Assembly: GCA_905618895.1 (NCBI GenBank)
Contig: CAJQTA010000044.1
Span: forward strand, 1 to 50,912
Source of the DNA: an uncultured Candidatus Pelagibacter sp.
GTDB lineage: Bacteria > Pseudomonadota > Alphaproteobacteria > Pelagibacterales > Pelagibacteraceae
DNA length: 50,912 bases
Direction of reading: 5' to 3'
Shown: positions 8,376 through 18,410 of the stretch, in pieces
How positions within the stretch are numbered: position 1 is the first letter of the stretch
Layout of the letters: each line of letters opens with the position of its first letter
Position numbers and translations under genes: made by a program
The notes under the pieces: generated by a model
Database searches by the model: none
What the model saw: the letters and a program-made list of their open reading frames with translations, nothing else
Told to the model about the DNA's origin: nothing

Positions 8376-11045
8376 ATGAAACCAGGAAATAAAAATTCTT
8401 ATAATTCTTTAAAATCTATTAATATTAATAATAGAGAATACAAATATTACTCTTTACCAGAAGCTGAAAAAAATGGTTTAGATGGAATTTCAAAACTTCC
8501 TAAATCACTTAAAGTTTTATTAGAAAATTTATTAAGATACGAAGACGATTTATCTGTTACCAAAAGTCAAATCGAAGCAATTAAAGAATGGTTAAAGACA
8601 AAAAAATCTTTAACTGAAATAGCTTATAGACCTGCGAGAGTTTTATTGCAGGATTATACTGGAATACCAGCAGTTGCTGATCTTGCGGCTATGAGGGAAG
8701 CTGTTAAAGAAAAAAATAAAGATCCAAATACTATCAATCCACTATCAGCTGTTGACCTTGTTATTGATCACTCGGTTCAAGTTGATAAATCAGCAAATGA
8801 AGATTCATTTGAAAAAAATGTAGATATTGAATTTAAAAGAAATGGTGAGAGATATTCATTTTTAAAATGGGGACAACAAGCATTTAATAATTTTAGAATA
8901 GTTCCTCCTGGAACGGGAATTTGTCATCAGGTTAATTTAGAATATTTATCTAAAGTAGTTTGGTCAGAAAAATTTAAAGACGAAGACTATCTATTTCCAG
9001 ACACATTGGTTGGTACCGATAGTCATACTACCATGGTTAATGGACTATCAGTTCTTGGCTGGGGTGTAGGTGGAATTGAGGCTGAAGCAGGAATGTTAGG
9101 TCAGCCAATTTCAATGTTAATTCCTGAAGTAATTGGATTTGAAGTAACAAATAAAATGCCAGAAGGCACAACAGCAACAGACCTAGTTTTAACTGTAGTA
9201 AAGATGTTGAGAGACAAGAGTGTTGTTGGAAAATTTGTCGAATTTTATGGTGAGGGTTTAAAAAACTTAACCCTTGCTGACAGAGCAACTATTGCAAATA
9301 TGGCTCCAGAATATGGAGCTACGTGTGGTTTCTTTCCAATTGACGATGAGACATTAAAATACTTAAGGTTCTCAGGAAGAGATGAAAATACAGTTAATAT
9401 AGTAGAAAGATATGCAAAAGAACAGGGCCTTTGGGCTACTGACGGAATTGAATTTACTGACACATTGTCGTTAGATATGTCGACAGTTGTACCAACAATT
9501 TCAGGACCTAAGAGACCTCAGGACAAAGTTTTATTAACTGATGCTTCTACAGAATTTAAAAAAGTTCTTGAACACGCAACTAAAAAAAAAGAAAAAAATA
9601 TCTCAAAAGTTTATGGAACAGATTATGATATCAAAGATGGATCAATATTAATTGCTGCAATTACTTCATGCACCAATACTTCTAATCCAAATGTTTTAAT
9701 CGGTGCAGGTTTATTAGCTAAAAAAGCTGTAGAACTTGGTTTGGAAACTAAACCTTGGGTAAAAACCTCTTTAGCACCAGGATCACAAGTGGTAACTGAT
9801 TATTTAGCAAAAGCTGGATTAAATGTATTTTTAGATAAATTAGGCTTTAATTTGGTTGGTTATGGTTGCACAACTTGTATAGGAAATTCAGGACCATTAC
9901 CTGAAGAAATAGTTAACGCGATTGAAAAAGAAGATATATATGCTGTATCAGTATTGTCAGGTAATAGAAATTTTGAAGGAAGAATATCTCCTCATATTAA
10001 AGCAAACTATTTAGCCTCACCGCCATTAGTTGTTGCTTACGCTCTTGCAGGACATATGGAATTTGATTTATACAAAGTACCACTAGGAAAAAGCAAAGAA
10101 GGTAAAGATATTTTTTTAAAAGATATTTGGCCAACGAATAAAGAGATAGAAGAAACTTTAAGAGATGCTCTAAATGCAGAAATGTTTATTAAAAGATATT
10201 CTAATATTTCTCAAGGACCGAAACAATGGCAAGAAATTAAAACTGAAAATACAAGTATTTATAATTGGGACCTAGAATCAACCTATGTAAGAAAACCACC
10301 TTTTTTTGACAACCTACCAGATAAGCCTGAAGGTTTTAAAGAAATTAAAGAGGCAAGACCACTTTTAATTTTAGGTGACATGGTGACAACAGATCACATA
10401 TCACCAGCTGGAAATATTCAAAAAGAAAGTCCGACTGGAGAATATTTCATGGAGCATCAAATACTTCCAAAAGATTATAATTCTTATGGGTCTAGAAGAG
10501 GAAACCATGAAGTTATGATGAGAGGAACATTTGCCAATATTAGAATAAAAAATGAAATGGCTCCTGGAACAGAAGGTGGTTTTACAAAATTATATCCAGA
10601 AGGAAAAGTAATGCCTATTTATAGAGCAGTAGAGGAATATAAAAAAAGAGGAACAGATTTAGCGGTAATTGGCGGAAAAGAGTATGGCACTGGCTCCTCT
10701 AGAGATTGGGCTGCAAAAGGCACAAAGCTATTAGGTGTAAAAGTTGTCATAGCTGAAAGTTTTGAAAGAATTCACAGATCCAATCTTATAGGAATGGGAA
10801 TATTACCACTTCAATTTGATACCAAAATGAATAGAAAAAATTTAGATTTAATTGGATCTGAATTAATAAGCGTAATTAATTTAGAAAATGGAATAAATCC
10901 ATCCGATCATGTGGAGGTGGAAATTAAATATGCATCAGGTGTTATTAAAAAGATTAAAACTTTGTGCAGAATTGATACTAAAAATGAGTTAGAATATTAC
11001 AAAAATGGTGGAATACTCCAATATGTTTTAAGAAACATGGCTTAA
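8376..11045 (+). CDS. acnA: Aconitate hydratase A
   Basis: 889 aa; DSHTTMVNGLSVLGWGVGGIEAE, AAITSCTNTSNPNV, YGCTTCIGNSGPL, GGKEYGTGSSRDWAAKG. Confidence 0.97.
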   Translation: MKPGNKNSYNSLKSININNREYKYYSLPEAEKNGLDGISKLPKSLKVLLENLLRYEDDLSVTKSQIEAIKEWLKTKKSLTEIAYRPARVLLQDYTGIPAVADLAAMREAVKEKNKDPNTINPLSAVDLVIDHSVQVDKSANEDSFEKNVDIEFKRNGERYSFLKWGQQAFNNFRIVPPGTGICHQVNLEYLSKVVWSEKFKDEDYLFPDTLVGTDSHTTMVNGLSVLGWGVGGIEAEAGMLGQPISMLIPEVIGFEVTNKMPEGTTATDLVLTVVKMLRDKSVVGKFVEFYGEGLKNLTLADRATIANMAPEYGATCGFFPIDDETLKYLRFSGRDENTVNIVERYAKEQGLWATDGIEFTDTLSLDMSTVVPTISGPKRPQDKVLLTDASTEFKKVLEHATKKKEKNISKVYGTDYDIKDGSILIAAITSCTNTSNPNVLIGAGLLAKKAVELGLETKPWVKTSLAPGSQVVTDYLAKAGLNVFLDKLGFNLVGYGCTTCIGNSGPLPEEIVNAIEKEDIYAVSVLSGNRNFEGRISPHIKANYLASPPLVVAYALAGHMEFDLYKVPLGKSKEGKDIFLKDIWPTNKEIEETLRDALNAEMFIKRYSNISQGPKQWQEIKTENTSIYNWDLESTYVRKPPFFDNLPDKPEGFKEIKEARPLLILGDMVTTDHISPAGNIQKESPTGEYFMEHQILPKDYNSYGSRRGNHEVMMRGTFANIRIKNEMAPGTEGGFTKLYPEGKVMPIYRAVEEYKKRGTDLAVIGGKEYGTGSSRDWAAKGTKLLGVKVVIAESFERIHRSNLIGMGILPLQFDTKMNRKNLDLIGSELISVINLENGINPSDHVEVEIKYASGVIKKIKTLCRIDTKNELEYYKNGGILQYVLRNMA

Positions 11046-11047
11046 TT

Positions 11048-11692
11048 ATGGATGAGGAAATAGTAATTATAGATACAAATACAAGAAACGAAAAAATAAA
11101 AAATTTTTTTGTAAATAATAAAAAATTACTAATATCAATACCTGTAGTTTTAATATTAATTTTATTTAGTTTTTTTTCTTATCAAACATACAAGGATAGC
11201 CACAGAGAGAGGCTAGCGAATAAATACAACAGTACAATAATTAAATACGAAAATGGCGATAAAGCTAAAACTATTTCATCAATGAAAGAAATAATTGAAG
11301 ATAAAGACATTACATATTCACCTTTAGGACTGTATTTTTTAATAGATAATAATTTAATAGATAACAAAGATGAGGTTAATGATTTATTTGATATTTTAAT
11401 TATGAAAACAAATTTAAAAACTGAGATAAGGAATTTAGTGATCTATAAAAAAGCTCTATTTAACTCTGAATTTTTAAGTGAGAATGAGTTAATTAAAATT
11501 TTAAATCCAATAATTAATTCAGAAAGTGTATGGAAATCACATGGACTTTATCTAATGGCAGAATATTTTTATTCAAAGAATGAAAGGGAAAAATCAAAGG
11601 AATTTTTTAACCAGATTTTAATTTTACCTAATAGCAATACAAATATCAGATTAGAATCTCAAAAAAGAATTAATAGAGATTTTAGTGAATAA
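11048..11692 (+). CDS. Membrane-anchored YfgM/TPR-like protein
   Basis: Single N-terminal TM, helical repeat-like body, immediately upstream of a BamB-like gene. Confidence 0.5.
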   Translation: MDEEIVIIDTNTRNEKIKNFFVNNKKLLISIPVVLILILFSFFSYQTYKDSHRERLANKYNSTIIKYENGDKAKTISSMKEIIEDKDITYSPLGLYFLIDNNLIDNKDEVNDLFDILIMKTNLKTEIRNLVIYKKALFNSEFLSENELIKILNPIINSESVWKSHGLYLMAEYFYSKNEREKSKEFFNQILILPNSNTNIRLESQKRINRDFSE

Positions 11693-12986
11693 AATTTATA
11701 AAGTTTTATTAATTTTTATTTTCTCAACAAACTGTTCGTTACACAGTAAATCTAAATTTTGGAAGACAGAAGAAATTAAGAAAGAAACTAAAACAAACAT
11801 AGAAGAAATTTTTATAAAAGAAAAAGTTTCAAACTTAGAATATAGTCCTAGCTTAAAAATTAGCTTGTATAGCAAACCTATTAATCAAAGCTTTTTTAAT
11901 AACCATGATAATAATAATGGTAGAATTAATTATGACGGTAATCTTAAAAGTATATCAAGGTTTAAATTCTCTAAAATAAGCAATTTTTATCAGTATGATC
12001 CAAAAATCTTATTTGGTAATAACAGTATTATTTTTTTTGATAATAAGGGCGCTATATTAAAATTTGATCAAAACTCTAAACTAATATGGAAAAAAAATTA
12101 TTACTCTAAACCAGAAAAAAAACAAAACCCAATTTTATTTTTTACCAGTAATAAAAATACGTTAATTGTTGCTGACAACATTGCTAAATATTATGCTTTA
12201 AATATTAATACAGGAGAATTGCTTTGGTCAAAAAATAATATAGCACCTTTTAATTCACAACTAAAAACTTATAAAGATAAGTTTTTTGTAATTGATTTTG
12301 AAAACACCCTGAGATGTTATTCAATTAAAGATGGAACTGAAATTTGGAACGTTAAAACTGAATCAACACTAATCAGATCTCAAAAAAAACTTTCTATGGT
12401 TATCATTGACAAAAAAATTTATTTCAACAACTCTTTAGGAGATATAAGTGCAGTTGATATTAATACTGGTGATTTATTATGGCAAAGTCCTACCCAAAGC
12501 ACGCTTATTTATGATGAGGGTTTTTTTCTTAAAACATCAGATATTATAGCTGACAAAAATAGTTTATTTTTTTCAAATAACAAAAATCAATTTTTTTCAT
12601 TAGATATAAACATCGGCACATTGAATTGGGTACAAAAAATTAATTCTAATTTAAGACCTACACTAGTAGATAAATATATATTTACTGTATCACTTGGAGG
12701 TTATTTAATTATTATGGATAAACAAACTGGTAATATTGTTAGGAGTACAGATATATTTAGGGGCATCAAATTAAAAAAAAGGTCTAAAATTCAACCAGTT
12801 GGATTCATCCTGGGTAAAAATAATATTTATTTAACAACTGATGATGGTAAATTATTAGTAATAGATGTAAGAACTGGCACAACTTCTTCAACAATAAAGA
12901 TAGACAATGATAAAATTTCAAGACCTTCTGTTGTAAATCAAAAACTTTATATAATAAAAGATAATTCTATCATTAAACTTAATTAA
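11685..12986 (+). CDS. PQQ-like beta-propeller (BamB-like) protein
   Basis: Repeated blades: LNINTGELLWSKN, YSIKDGTEIWNVKT, VDINTGDLLWQSP, LDINIGTLNWVQK, IDVRTGTTSSTIK; GTG start; lipoprotein-like N-terminus. Confidence 0.75.
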   Translation: MNKIYKVLLIFIFSTNCSLHSKSKFWKTEEIKKETKTNIEEIFIKEKVSNLEYSPSLKISLYSKPINQSFFNNHDNNNGRINYDGNLKSISRFKFSKISNFYQYDPKILFGNNSIIFFDNKGAILKFDQNSKLIWKKNYYSKPEKKQNPILFFTSNKNTLIVADNIAKYYALNINTGELLWSKNNIAPFNSQLKTYKDKFFVIDFENTLRCYSIKDGTEIWNVKTESTLIRSQKKLSMVIIDKKIYFNNSLGDISAVDINTGDLLWQSPTQSTLIYDEGFFLKTSDIIADKNSLFFSNNKNQFFSLDINIGTLNWVQKINSNLRPTLVDKYIFTVSLGGYLIIMDKQTGNIVRSTDIFRGIKLKKRSKIQPVGFILGKNNIYLTTDDGKLLVIDVRTGTTSSTIKIDNDKISRPSVVNQKLYIIKDNSIIKLN

Positions 12987-13421
12987 ATGTTCCTCAAATT
13001 ATTGGAGAAATTAGGAAGAAAAAAAATTGTTTTAGACCGTGGCCCCTCACACAAGAAATTTAATGAAGCCAAACCTTGGATAAATAGATATTATGTTTTA
13101 TTCAGATTTAGACCTAAGTGGTTTCCATTCAATATTTTAATTCATGAAATGCTTTCCGATGATCATGGAGAGGGTGTTCACACACATTTATGCCCATATA
13201 TTACAATTATTTTAAGAGGAGGATATTGGGAAACATTAAAAACAGGAAAACACTGGCGGTCACCAGGCTATATAGGCTTTAGATCTGCAAATAACCTTCA
13301 TAGAGTTGATCTTAAAGTGGGGACAAAACCAATGACACTATTTATACCAGGCCCGTTTGGCTTAAGAAAAGGACAAAGATCTGAGTATGGAATAGATTTT
13401 AAAAAAAATGATAAATTTTAA
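12987..13421 (+). CDS. Cupin-like small protein
   Basis: GVHTHLCPYITIILRGGYWET ... SANNLHRVDLKVGTKPMTLFIPGP. Confidence 0.5.
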   Translation: MFLKLLEKLGRKKIVLDRGPSHKKFNEAKPWINRYYVLFRFRPKWFPFNILIHEMLSDDHGEGVHTHLCPYITIILRGGYWETLKTGKHWRSPGYIGFRSANNLHRVDLKVGTKPMTLFIPGPFGLRKGQRSEYGIDFKKNDKF

Positions 13422-14469
13422 AAATAATTTTTTAAATTATTGTTCAGATAATAAATTTGAAGTAAATATTAACCAAGTAAAAATTATAGAATTATTAATT
13501 AAATTTTATAAAAAAAATTTTAAAAAATCACTTTTTAAATTTTTATTTTCAAAAAAAAAAAACAAGCAAGGCTTTTATTTAATGGGTAGTGTTGGAGTGG
13601 GTAAAACTATGCTTTTAAATTTTTTTTATAATAATATAGATTTAAAAAAAAAAAGATTACACTTTAATGAATTTATGATTAACTTTCATGACTTTGTTCA
13701 TTTAGATAAAACAGGTAACTCAATTGAAATATTTGTAAAAAATTTAAAAAAAAACTGTGAACTTATTTATCTTGATGAGTTCCAAATAACAAACATTGTT
13801 GATGCTATGATTTTAGGGAAATTATTTGAAAAAATATTTAAAGAAAATATTAAAATTATAATTACATCAAATATTTCAATTAAAGATTTATATAAAGACG
13901 GCCTGCAAAGAGAACAATTCTTAACTTTTATCAACATGCTAAAGAATGAATGCCATGAACATGAATTAATAATTGAAGAAGATTATAGAAAGTCTCATAA
14001 CAATAAACCTGATCGATTTTTTTGCCCCATCAATGAAAAGTCAAACTTTAAGATTAATCAATTATTTAGAAAATTAACAAGAGGAAAAAAACTAGGAACT
14101 AAGAAATTAAATATAAAGGGTAGAGAATTTTTGATTCAAGAGTATTTTGAAAAAATTGCCAGATTTAATTTTGATGATTTGTGTGATAAAAATGTTGGTG
14201 CAGAAGATTACATAGCAATCGCTAAAGAATGCAATTTTATAGTAATTGAAAATATACCTAATTTTACAAATGATAATGTTAATAAACAACAAAGATTTAT
14301 TACATTAATAGATATAATTTATGAAAAAAAAATACCACTGATGACAAGTTCTGCTGTGGATCTAGAAAATTTCAGTTCCTCAACAAGCTTAGATCAACCA
14401 TTTAAACGCACCTTAAGTAGACTCCACGAATTAACATCATCAAACTTTTCACAACAAAATAAGATTTAA
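13408..14469 (+). CDS. zapE: AFG1/ZapE-like ATPase
   Basis: Walker A GFYLMGSVGVGKTMLLNFFY; Walker B LIYLDEFQITNIVDAMILGKLF; ITSNISIKDLYKDGLQREQFL. Confidence 0.9.
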   Translation: MINFKNNFLNYCSDNKFEVNINQVKIIELLIKFYKKNFKKSLFKFLFSKKKNKQGFYLMGSVGVGKTMLLNFFYNNIDLKKKRLHFNEFMINFHDFVHLDKTGNSIEIFVKNLKKNCELIYLDEFQITNIVDAMILGKLFEKIFKENIKIIITSNISIKDLYKDGLQREQFLTFINMLKNECHEHELIIEEDYRKSHNNKPDRFFCPINEKSNFKINQLFRKLTRGKKLGTKKLNIKGREFLIQEYFEKIARFNFDDLCDKNVGAEDYIAIAKECNFIVIENIPNFTNDNVNKQQRFITLIDIIYEKKIPLMTSSAVDLENFSSSTSLDQPFKRTLSRLHELTSSNFSQQNKI

Positions 14470-15887
14470 TTTTTTTTTAAAGATTGAAAAGCTGCGAGTG
14501 CTGCAGTACGTGCTTCTTCGTGTATAACCATAGGAGAAGGATAATCTTTACCAATAATTACTTTAATCTGTTCTTGGTATTTATTTTCTAATTCCCAGGG
14601 TTTATACAAAAATTTATTAGGCATATTTTTTAATTCAGGAACCCATTTTTTTGTGTAAGTTCCTTCTTTATCAAATTTTTCACCCTGTAAAATTGGGTTA
14701 AATATTCTAAAATAGGGAGCGGCATCTGCGCCGCAACCAGCAACCCATTGCCATTGTGCAACATTACTAGCTTTGTTGTAATCAACCAGACAGTTTTTGA
14801 AGTGTTTTTCTCCTTCCATCCAGTGAATTCTTAAATGCTTAACTAAAAAGGATGCAACTATCATTCTAACTCTATTATGCATCCAACCAGTTTCATATAA
14901 CTCTCTCATGCCAGCATCAACAATAGGGTATCCCGTCATTCCTTTTTTCCATCTTTCAAGAAATTTATTATTTGTTACCCAAGGAAAATTATCAAAGTCT
15001 TTTCTAAGGTTACCTTTTAGCATTTGAGGAAAATAATTTATTAAACTATGCGAGAATTCTCTCCATCCTAATTCATTAATATATTTTCTGTATCCCATAC
15101 CTTTAGACTTAATTTCTTGGCACTCATTCCATATAGTTTCGACATGGATTTGACCAAATTTTAAAAATGGAGATAATTTTGATGTTCCCTCTACAGACGG
15201 TATGTCTCGATTTTCACTATAATCTTTAATTTTATTTTTAATCAGACTTTGTAAGTATTTTTTTGCTTCATTTTCTGATGGTGTCCAGTACTTATCAAAT
15301 TTTTTAAACCAATCATTTTTTGGTAAAAAATCTTTTGGTGAAATAGTTTTTTTAAAAAAAATTGTTTTCTTTTGTTTTTTTTTAATTTTTAAGATCTTTG
15401 AAGGTATTTTATCCAAATACGTTTGTTCTGTCTTTTTCCAAAATGGAGTAAATACTTTATAGGGAGTACCATCATCTTTAGTTAACTCTTGAAACTCAAG
15501 TAAAATATTTCCTTTAAAGTATTTATAGCTAATTTCATTTTTAATAAATGTATCTCTTATTTTTTTACCATTACTAATTACATCTGGTTCATAAACTTTA
15601 TTCCAATAAATAGTTACATCATCTTTTTTTTTAATATTAGAAAATACTTTTATTTCATCGTCAGAAAGAATTTCTAATGAAATATTAAATCTATCTAAAT
15701 CAGTTTTGAAATTTTCTAAAGATTTTGAAAGCCACCATTTTTGAGCCTCTCTTTTTTTATCAAACAGCTTAGGATTATATATATATAATACAGTAACAGT
15801 CTCATGATTTTGACTTGCAAATGCTAACGCTTCATTTTTTTCAATTCTTATATCTTCTCGGATCCAAACAATTGCTTTTTTTGTCAT
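14466..15887 (-). CDS. phr: Deoxyribodipyrimidine photolyase / cryptochrome family
   Basis: WREFSHSLINYFPQ, GMTGYPIVDAGMRELYETGWMHNRVRMIVASFLVKHLRIHW, NVAQWQWVAGCGADAAPYFRIFNP. Confidence 0.95.
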   Translation of the reverse strand: MTKKAIVWIREDIRIEKNEALAFASQNHETVTVLYIYNPKLFDKKREAQKWWLSKSLENFKTDLDRFNISLEILSDDEIKVFSNIKKKDDVTIYWNKVYEPDVISNGKKIRDTFIKNEISYKYFKGNILLEFQELTKDDGTPYKVFTPFWKKTEQTYLDKIPSKILKIKKKQKKTIFFKKTISPKDFLPKNDWFKKFDKYWTPSENEAKKYLQSLIKNKIKDYSENRDIPSVEGTSKLSPFLKFGQIHVETIWNECQEIKSKGMGYRKYINELGWREFSHSLINYFPQMLKGNLRKDFDNFPWVTNNKFLERWKKGMTGYPIVDAGMRELYETGWMHNRVRMIVASFLVKHLRIHWMEGEKHFKNCLVDYNKASNVAQWQWVAGCGADAAPYFRIFNPILQGEKFDKEGTYTKKWVPELKNMPNKFLYKPWELENKYQEQIKVIIGKDYPSPMVIHEEARTAALAAFQSLKKN

Positions 15888-15892
15888 ATAAA

Positions 15893-17035
15893 TTAGATTT
15901 TTTTTAAACCATCTTTCAATAATTTTTCATACATTGCTGTATCCGTTAGCCCCTCACACCCAAATAATAAAATTTTAGAATTTGAATTTAAATCTAATTT
16001 ACTAAGATATTCTTTTTTTTTATATAGACCAATTAACGCAATAATTCCTGGAACAGCACACTCACCAGCAATTATTTTTTCCTCAGATAATTTGATTTCT
16101 GCTAACATTGCAACTACTGTAGATATTTCGTCATCAGTTATGGTTAAACTGTAATTAGTTGCATTTTTTAATATTTCCCATGCAACAGTCGAAACATCTC
16201 CACAAGACATTCCACCCATTATTGTCTCATTAACAATATTAACAGTTGTTGCTTTATTGTTTGCTATACTCTCAAATACACAGTTTGCATTTTGTGGCTC
16301 TACAATAATAAATTTTGGTATACTGTTAGAAAATTTAGCAAATCCAGCAATCATAGCCGCAGCCATGCCGCCCACCCCTGCTTGCAAAAAGACATGAGTA
16401 AATGAATTATCTTTAATTTGATCTATAATTTCCTTGATCATAATTGTGTACCCAGCCATAATTAATTTTGGAATTTCTTTATATCCTTCCCAAGAGACAT
16501 CTTGGACTATTTCCCAATTATTTTGTTCTGACTGCTTGATACACTCCTGTAAGGATGCATCGTAATTTCCTTTAACTCTTATAACATCGGCGTTCAGATC
16601 TTTCATTGCCTTAGCCCTAGATTCACTTACGAATTCACTAATAAAGATTTTACATTTTAAACCGAGTCTTTGTGCGCCCCAGGCAACTGATCTACCATGA
16701 TTTCCTGCCGTAGCTGTAGCAAAGGTTACATTACCTTTTTCATTTGCTATTTTATTAACTGCAAATGCTCCACCAAGAGCTTTAAATGATTTTAAATCAA
16801 ATCTTTTATCTTCATCCTTGTAGTAAATTTCTTTAAACCCAAGCTCTCTGTTTAACTTATTAAGTTTACGTAATGGAGTGGGGACATATGATTCCCATTT
16901 GGAAATAGATTGAATTGCCTCATCTATAAATTTTTCAGGAAGTGAGGTTAATATTTTTTCTTTATCAAATTTGTAATTTTTATTTTCAATGAATGAAGGT
17001 ATTGACCAATTAGCATTCTCTATGATTGATTTCAT
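15893..17035 (-). CDS. Diaminopropionate ammonia-lyase-like PLP-dependent enzyme
   Basis: YKDEDKRFDLKSFKALGGAFAV PLP-lysine context, TATAGNHGRSVAWGA, QAGVGGMAAAMIAG. Confidence 0.8.
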   Translation of the reverse strand: MKSIIENANWSIPSFIENKNYKFDKEKILTSLPEKFIDEAIQSISKWESYVPTPLRKLNKLNRELGFKEIYYKDEDKRFDLKSFKALGGAFAVNKIANEKGNVTFATATAGNHGRSVAWGAQRLGLKCKIFISEFVSESRAKAMKDLNADVIRVKGNYDASLQECIKQSEQNNWEIVQDVSWEGYKEIPKLIMAGYTIMIKEIIDQIKDNSFTHVFLQAGVGGMAAAMIAGFAKFSNSIPKFIIVEPQNANCVFESIANNKATTVNIVNETIMGGMSCGDVSTVAWEILKNATNYSLTITDDEISTVVAMLAEIKLSEEKIIAGECAVPGIIALIGLYKKKEYLSKLDLNSNSKILLFGCEGLTDTAMYEKLLKDGLKKI

Positions 17036-17040
17036 TTAAA

Positions 17041-18366
17041 CTAACAATCAAGTGTACTATTTTTTTCCCACTCAGTTACTGGGCTCTTTTTATCAAAAGT
17101 TTCTTCTTGGTCAAAATTTTCAATTTCAGATTTTTTTAATTTTAAATAACTATTAATAGTATCAGCGCCAAATGCTTCTCTAATTTCTTTACTATTTTCT
17201 AACTGCTCTAAAGCATCTTCAATTGTATCTGGTAATCTTTTTAAATTTGGATAATTTTTATGATCAGTGTACATATTGCAAGATAATGGTTCACCAGGAT
17301 CTATTTTATAATTGACTCCATGTAAACCTGCAGCAATTACACCAGCTTGGAGTAAGTATGGATTTACTGCTCCATCCATTAATCTTAATTCAAATCTACC
17401 TTTATCTGGAACTCTTATCATGTGAGTTCTATTATTTCCAGCATACGATATGCTACTAGGTGACCATGTAGCTCCTGATTTTGTTGGTGGTGCATTTATT
17501 CTTCTATAACTGTTAATTGTTGGATTAAAAAAAGCAGTTAAAGGTTGTGCAAGTTTCATAATTCCACCTAAAAAATTATATGCCAATCTAGTTAATCCTA
17601 ATCGATCTCCATTATCTAAAAATTTATTTATTTTTCCATTCCACAAAGAAATATGAGCATGGCATCCATTTCCAGTTAAATTTTCAAAAGGTTTAGGCAT
17701 AAATGTTGCTCTTAACCCATGTTTTTCAGCTAAAGATTTAACCATATATTTAAAAAAAACATGTCTATCAGCGGTAATAAGACAATCAGTATAATCCCAA
17801 TTCATCTCAAATTGACCATTAGCATCCTCATGATCATTTTGATATGGATTCCATCCCATTGTAATCATGCTGTCACATATTTCTTTAATCAAATCATATC
17901 TTCGCATTAAGGCAGATTGATCATAACAAGGTTTTGATTGAGTATCTCTTGAGTCAGCAATTTTACTCCCATCTTCTGATATTAAAAAATATTCACATTC
18001 AACACCAGATTTCATAGTTAAGTTCTTTTTATTTAATTCTTTAATTTTTTCTTTAAGCATTATCCTTGGAGATGCTTTAACAGTTTTTCCACCCATCCAT
18101 AAATCGGAGGCTAACCATCCTATTTCTTTGTTCCAAGGAAGCTGAATAAGACTATCTGGATCTGGTATTGCAAACATATCAGTATCCGCTGGAGACATAT
18201 CGAGCCATGTTGCAAACCCAGCAAAACCTGCTCCATTTTTTTGCATCTCGTCTATAGCCTGTGCAGGTACCAATTTTGATCTCAACACACCAAATAGGTC
18301 AACAAAACTAATTAGAAAGTATTTAATTTTTTTAGTTTTAGCTATTTTAGATAGATTTTTAGACAT
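17041..18366 (-). CDS. gmaS: GlnT/GmaS-type glutamine-synthetase-family enzyme (probable gamma-glutamylmethylamide synthetase)
   Basis: GAGFAGFATWLDMSPADTDMFAIPDPDSLIQLPW; NDHEDANGQFEMNWDYTDCLITADRHVFFKYMVKSLAEKHGLRATFMPKPF; GNGCHAHISLW; followed on the same strand as a split GltB module. Confidence 0.8.
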   Translation of the reverse strand: MSKNLSKIAKTKKIKYFLISFVDLFGVLRSKLVPAQAIDEMQKNGAGFAGFATWLDMSPADTDMFAIPDPDSLIQLPWNKEIGWLASDLWMGGKTVKASPRIMLKEKIKELNKKNLTMKSGVECEYFLISEDGSKIADSRDTQSKPCYDQSALMRRYDLIKEICDSMITMGWNPYQNDHEDANGQFEMNWDYTDCLITADRHVFFKYMVKSLAEKHGLRATFMPKPFENLTGNGCHAHISLWNGKINKFLDNGDRLGLTRLAYNFLGGIMKLAQPLTAFFNPTINSYRRINAPPTKSGATWSPSSISYAGNNRTHMIRVPDKGRFELRLMDGAVNPYLLQAGVIAAGLHGVNYKIDPGEPLSCNMYTDHKNYPNLKRLPDTIEDALEQLENSKEIREAFGADTINSYLKLKKSEIENFDQEETFDKKSPVTEWEKNSTLDC

Positions 18367-18410
18367 AATTTATAATTACAATTTACTATTGTTGATCATT
18401 ATCTACAATA

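Noticed and set aside
9037-9463. Two minus-strand ORFs within acnA
   Set aside because: Leu/Gln-rich shadow frames of aconitase.
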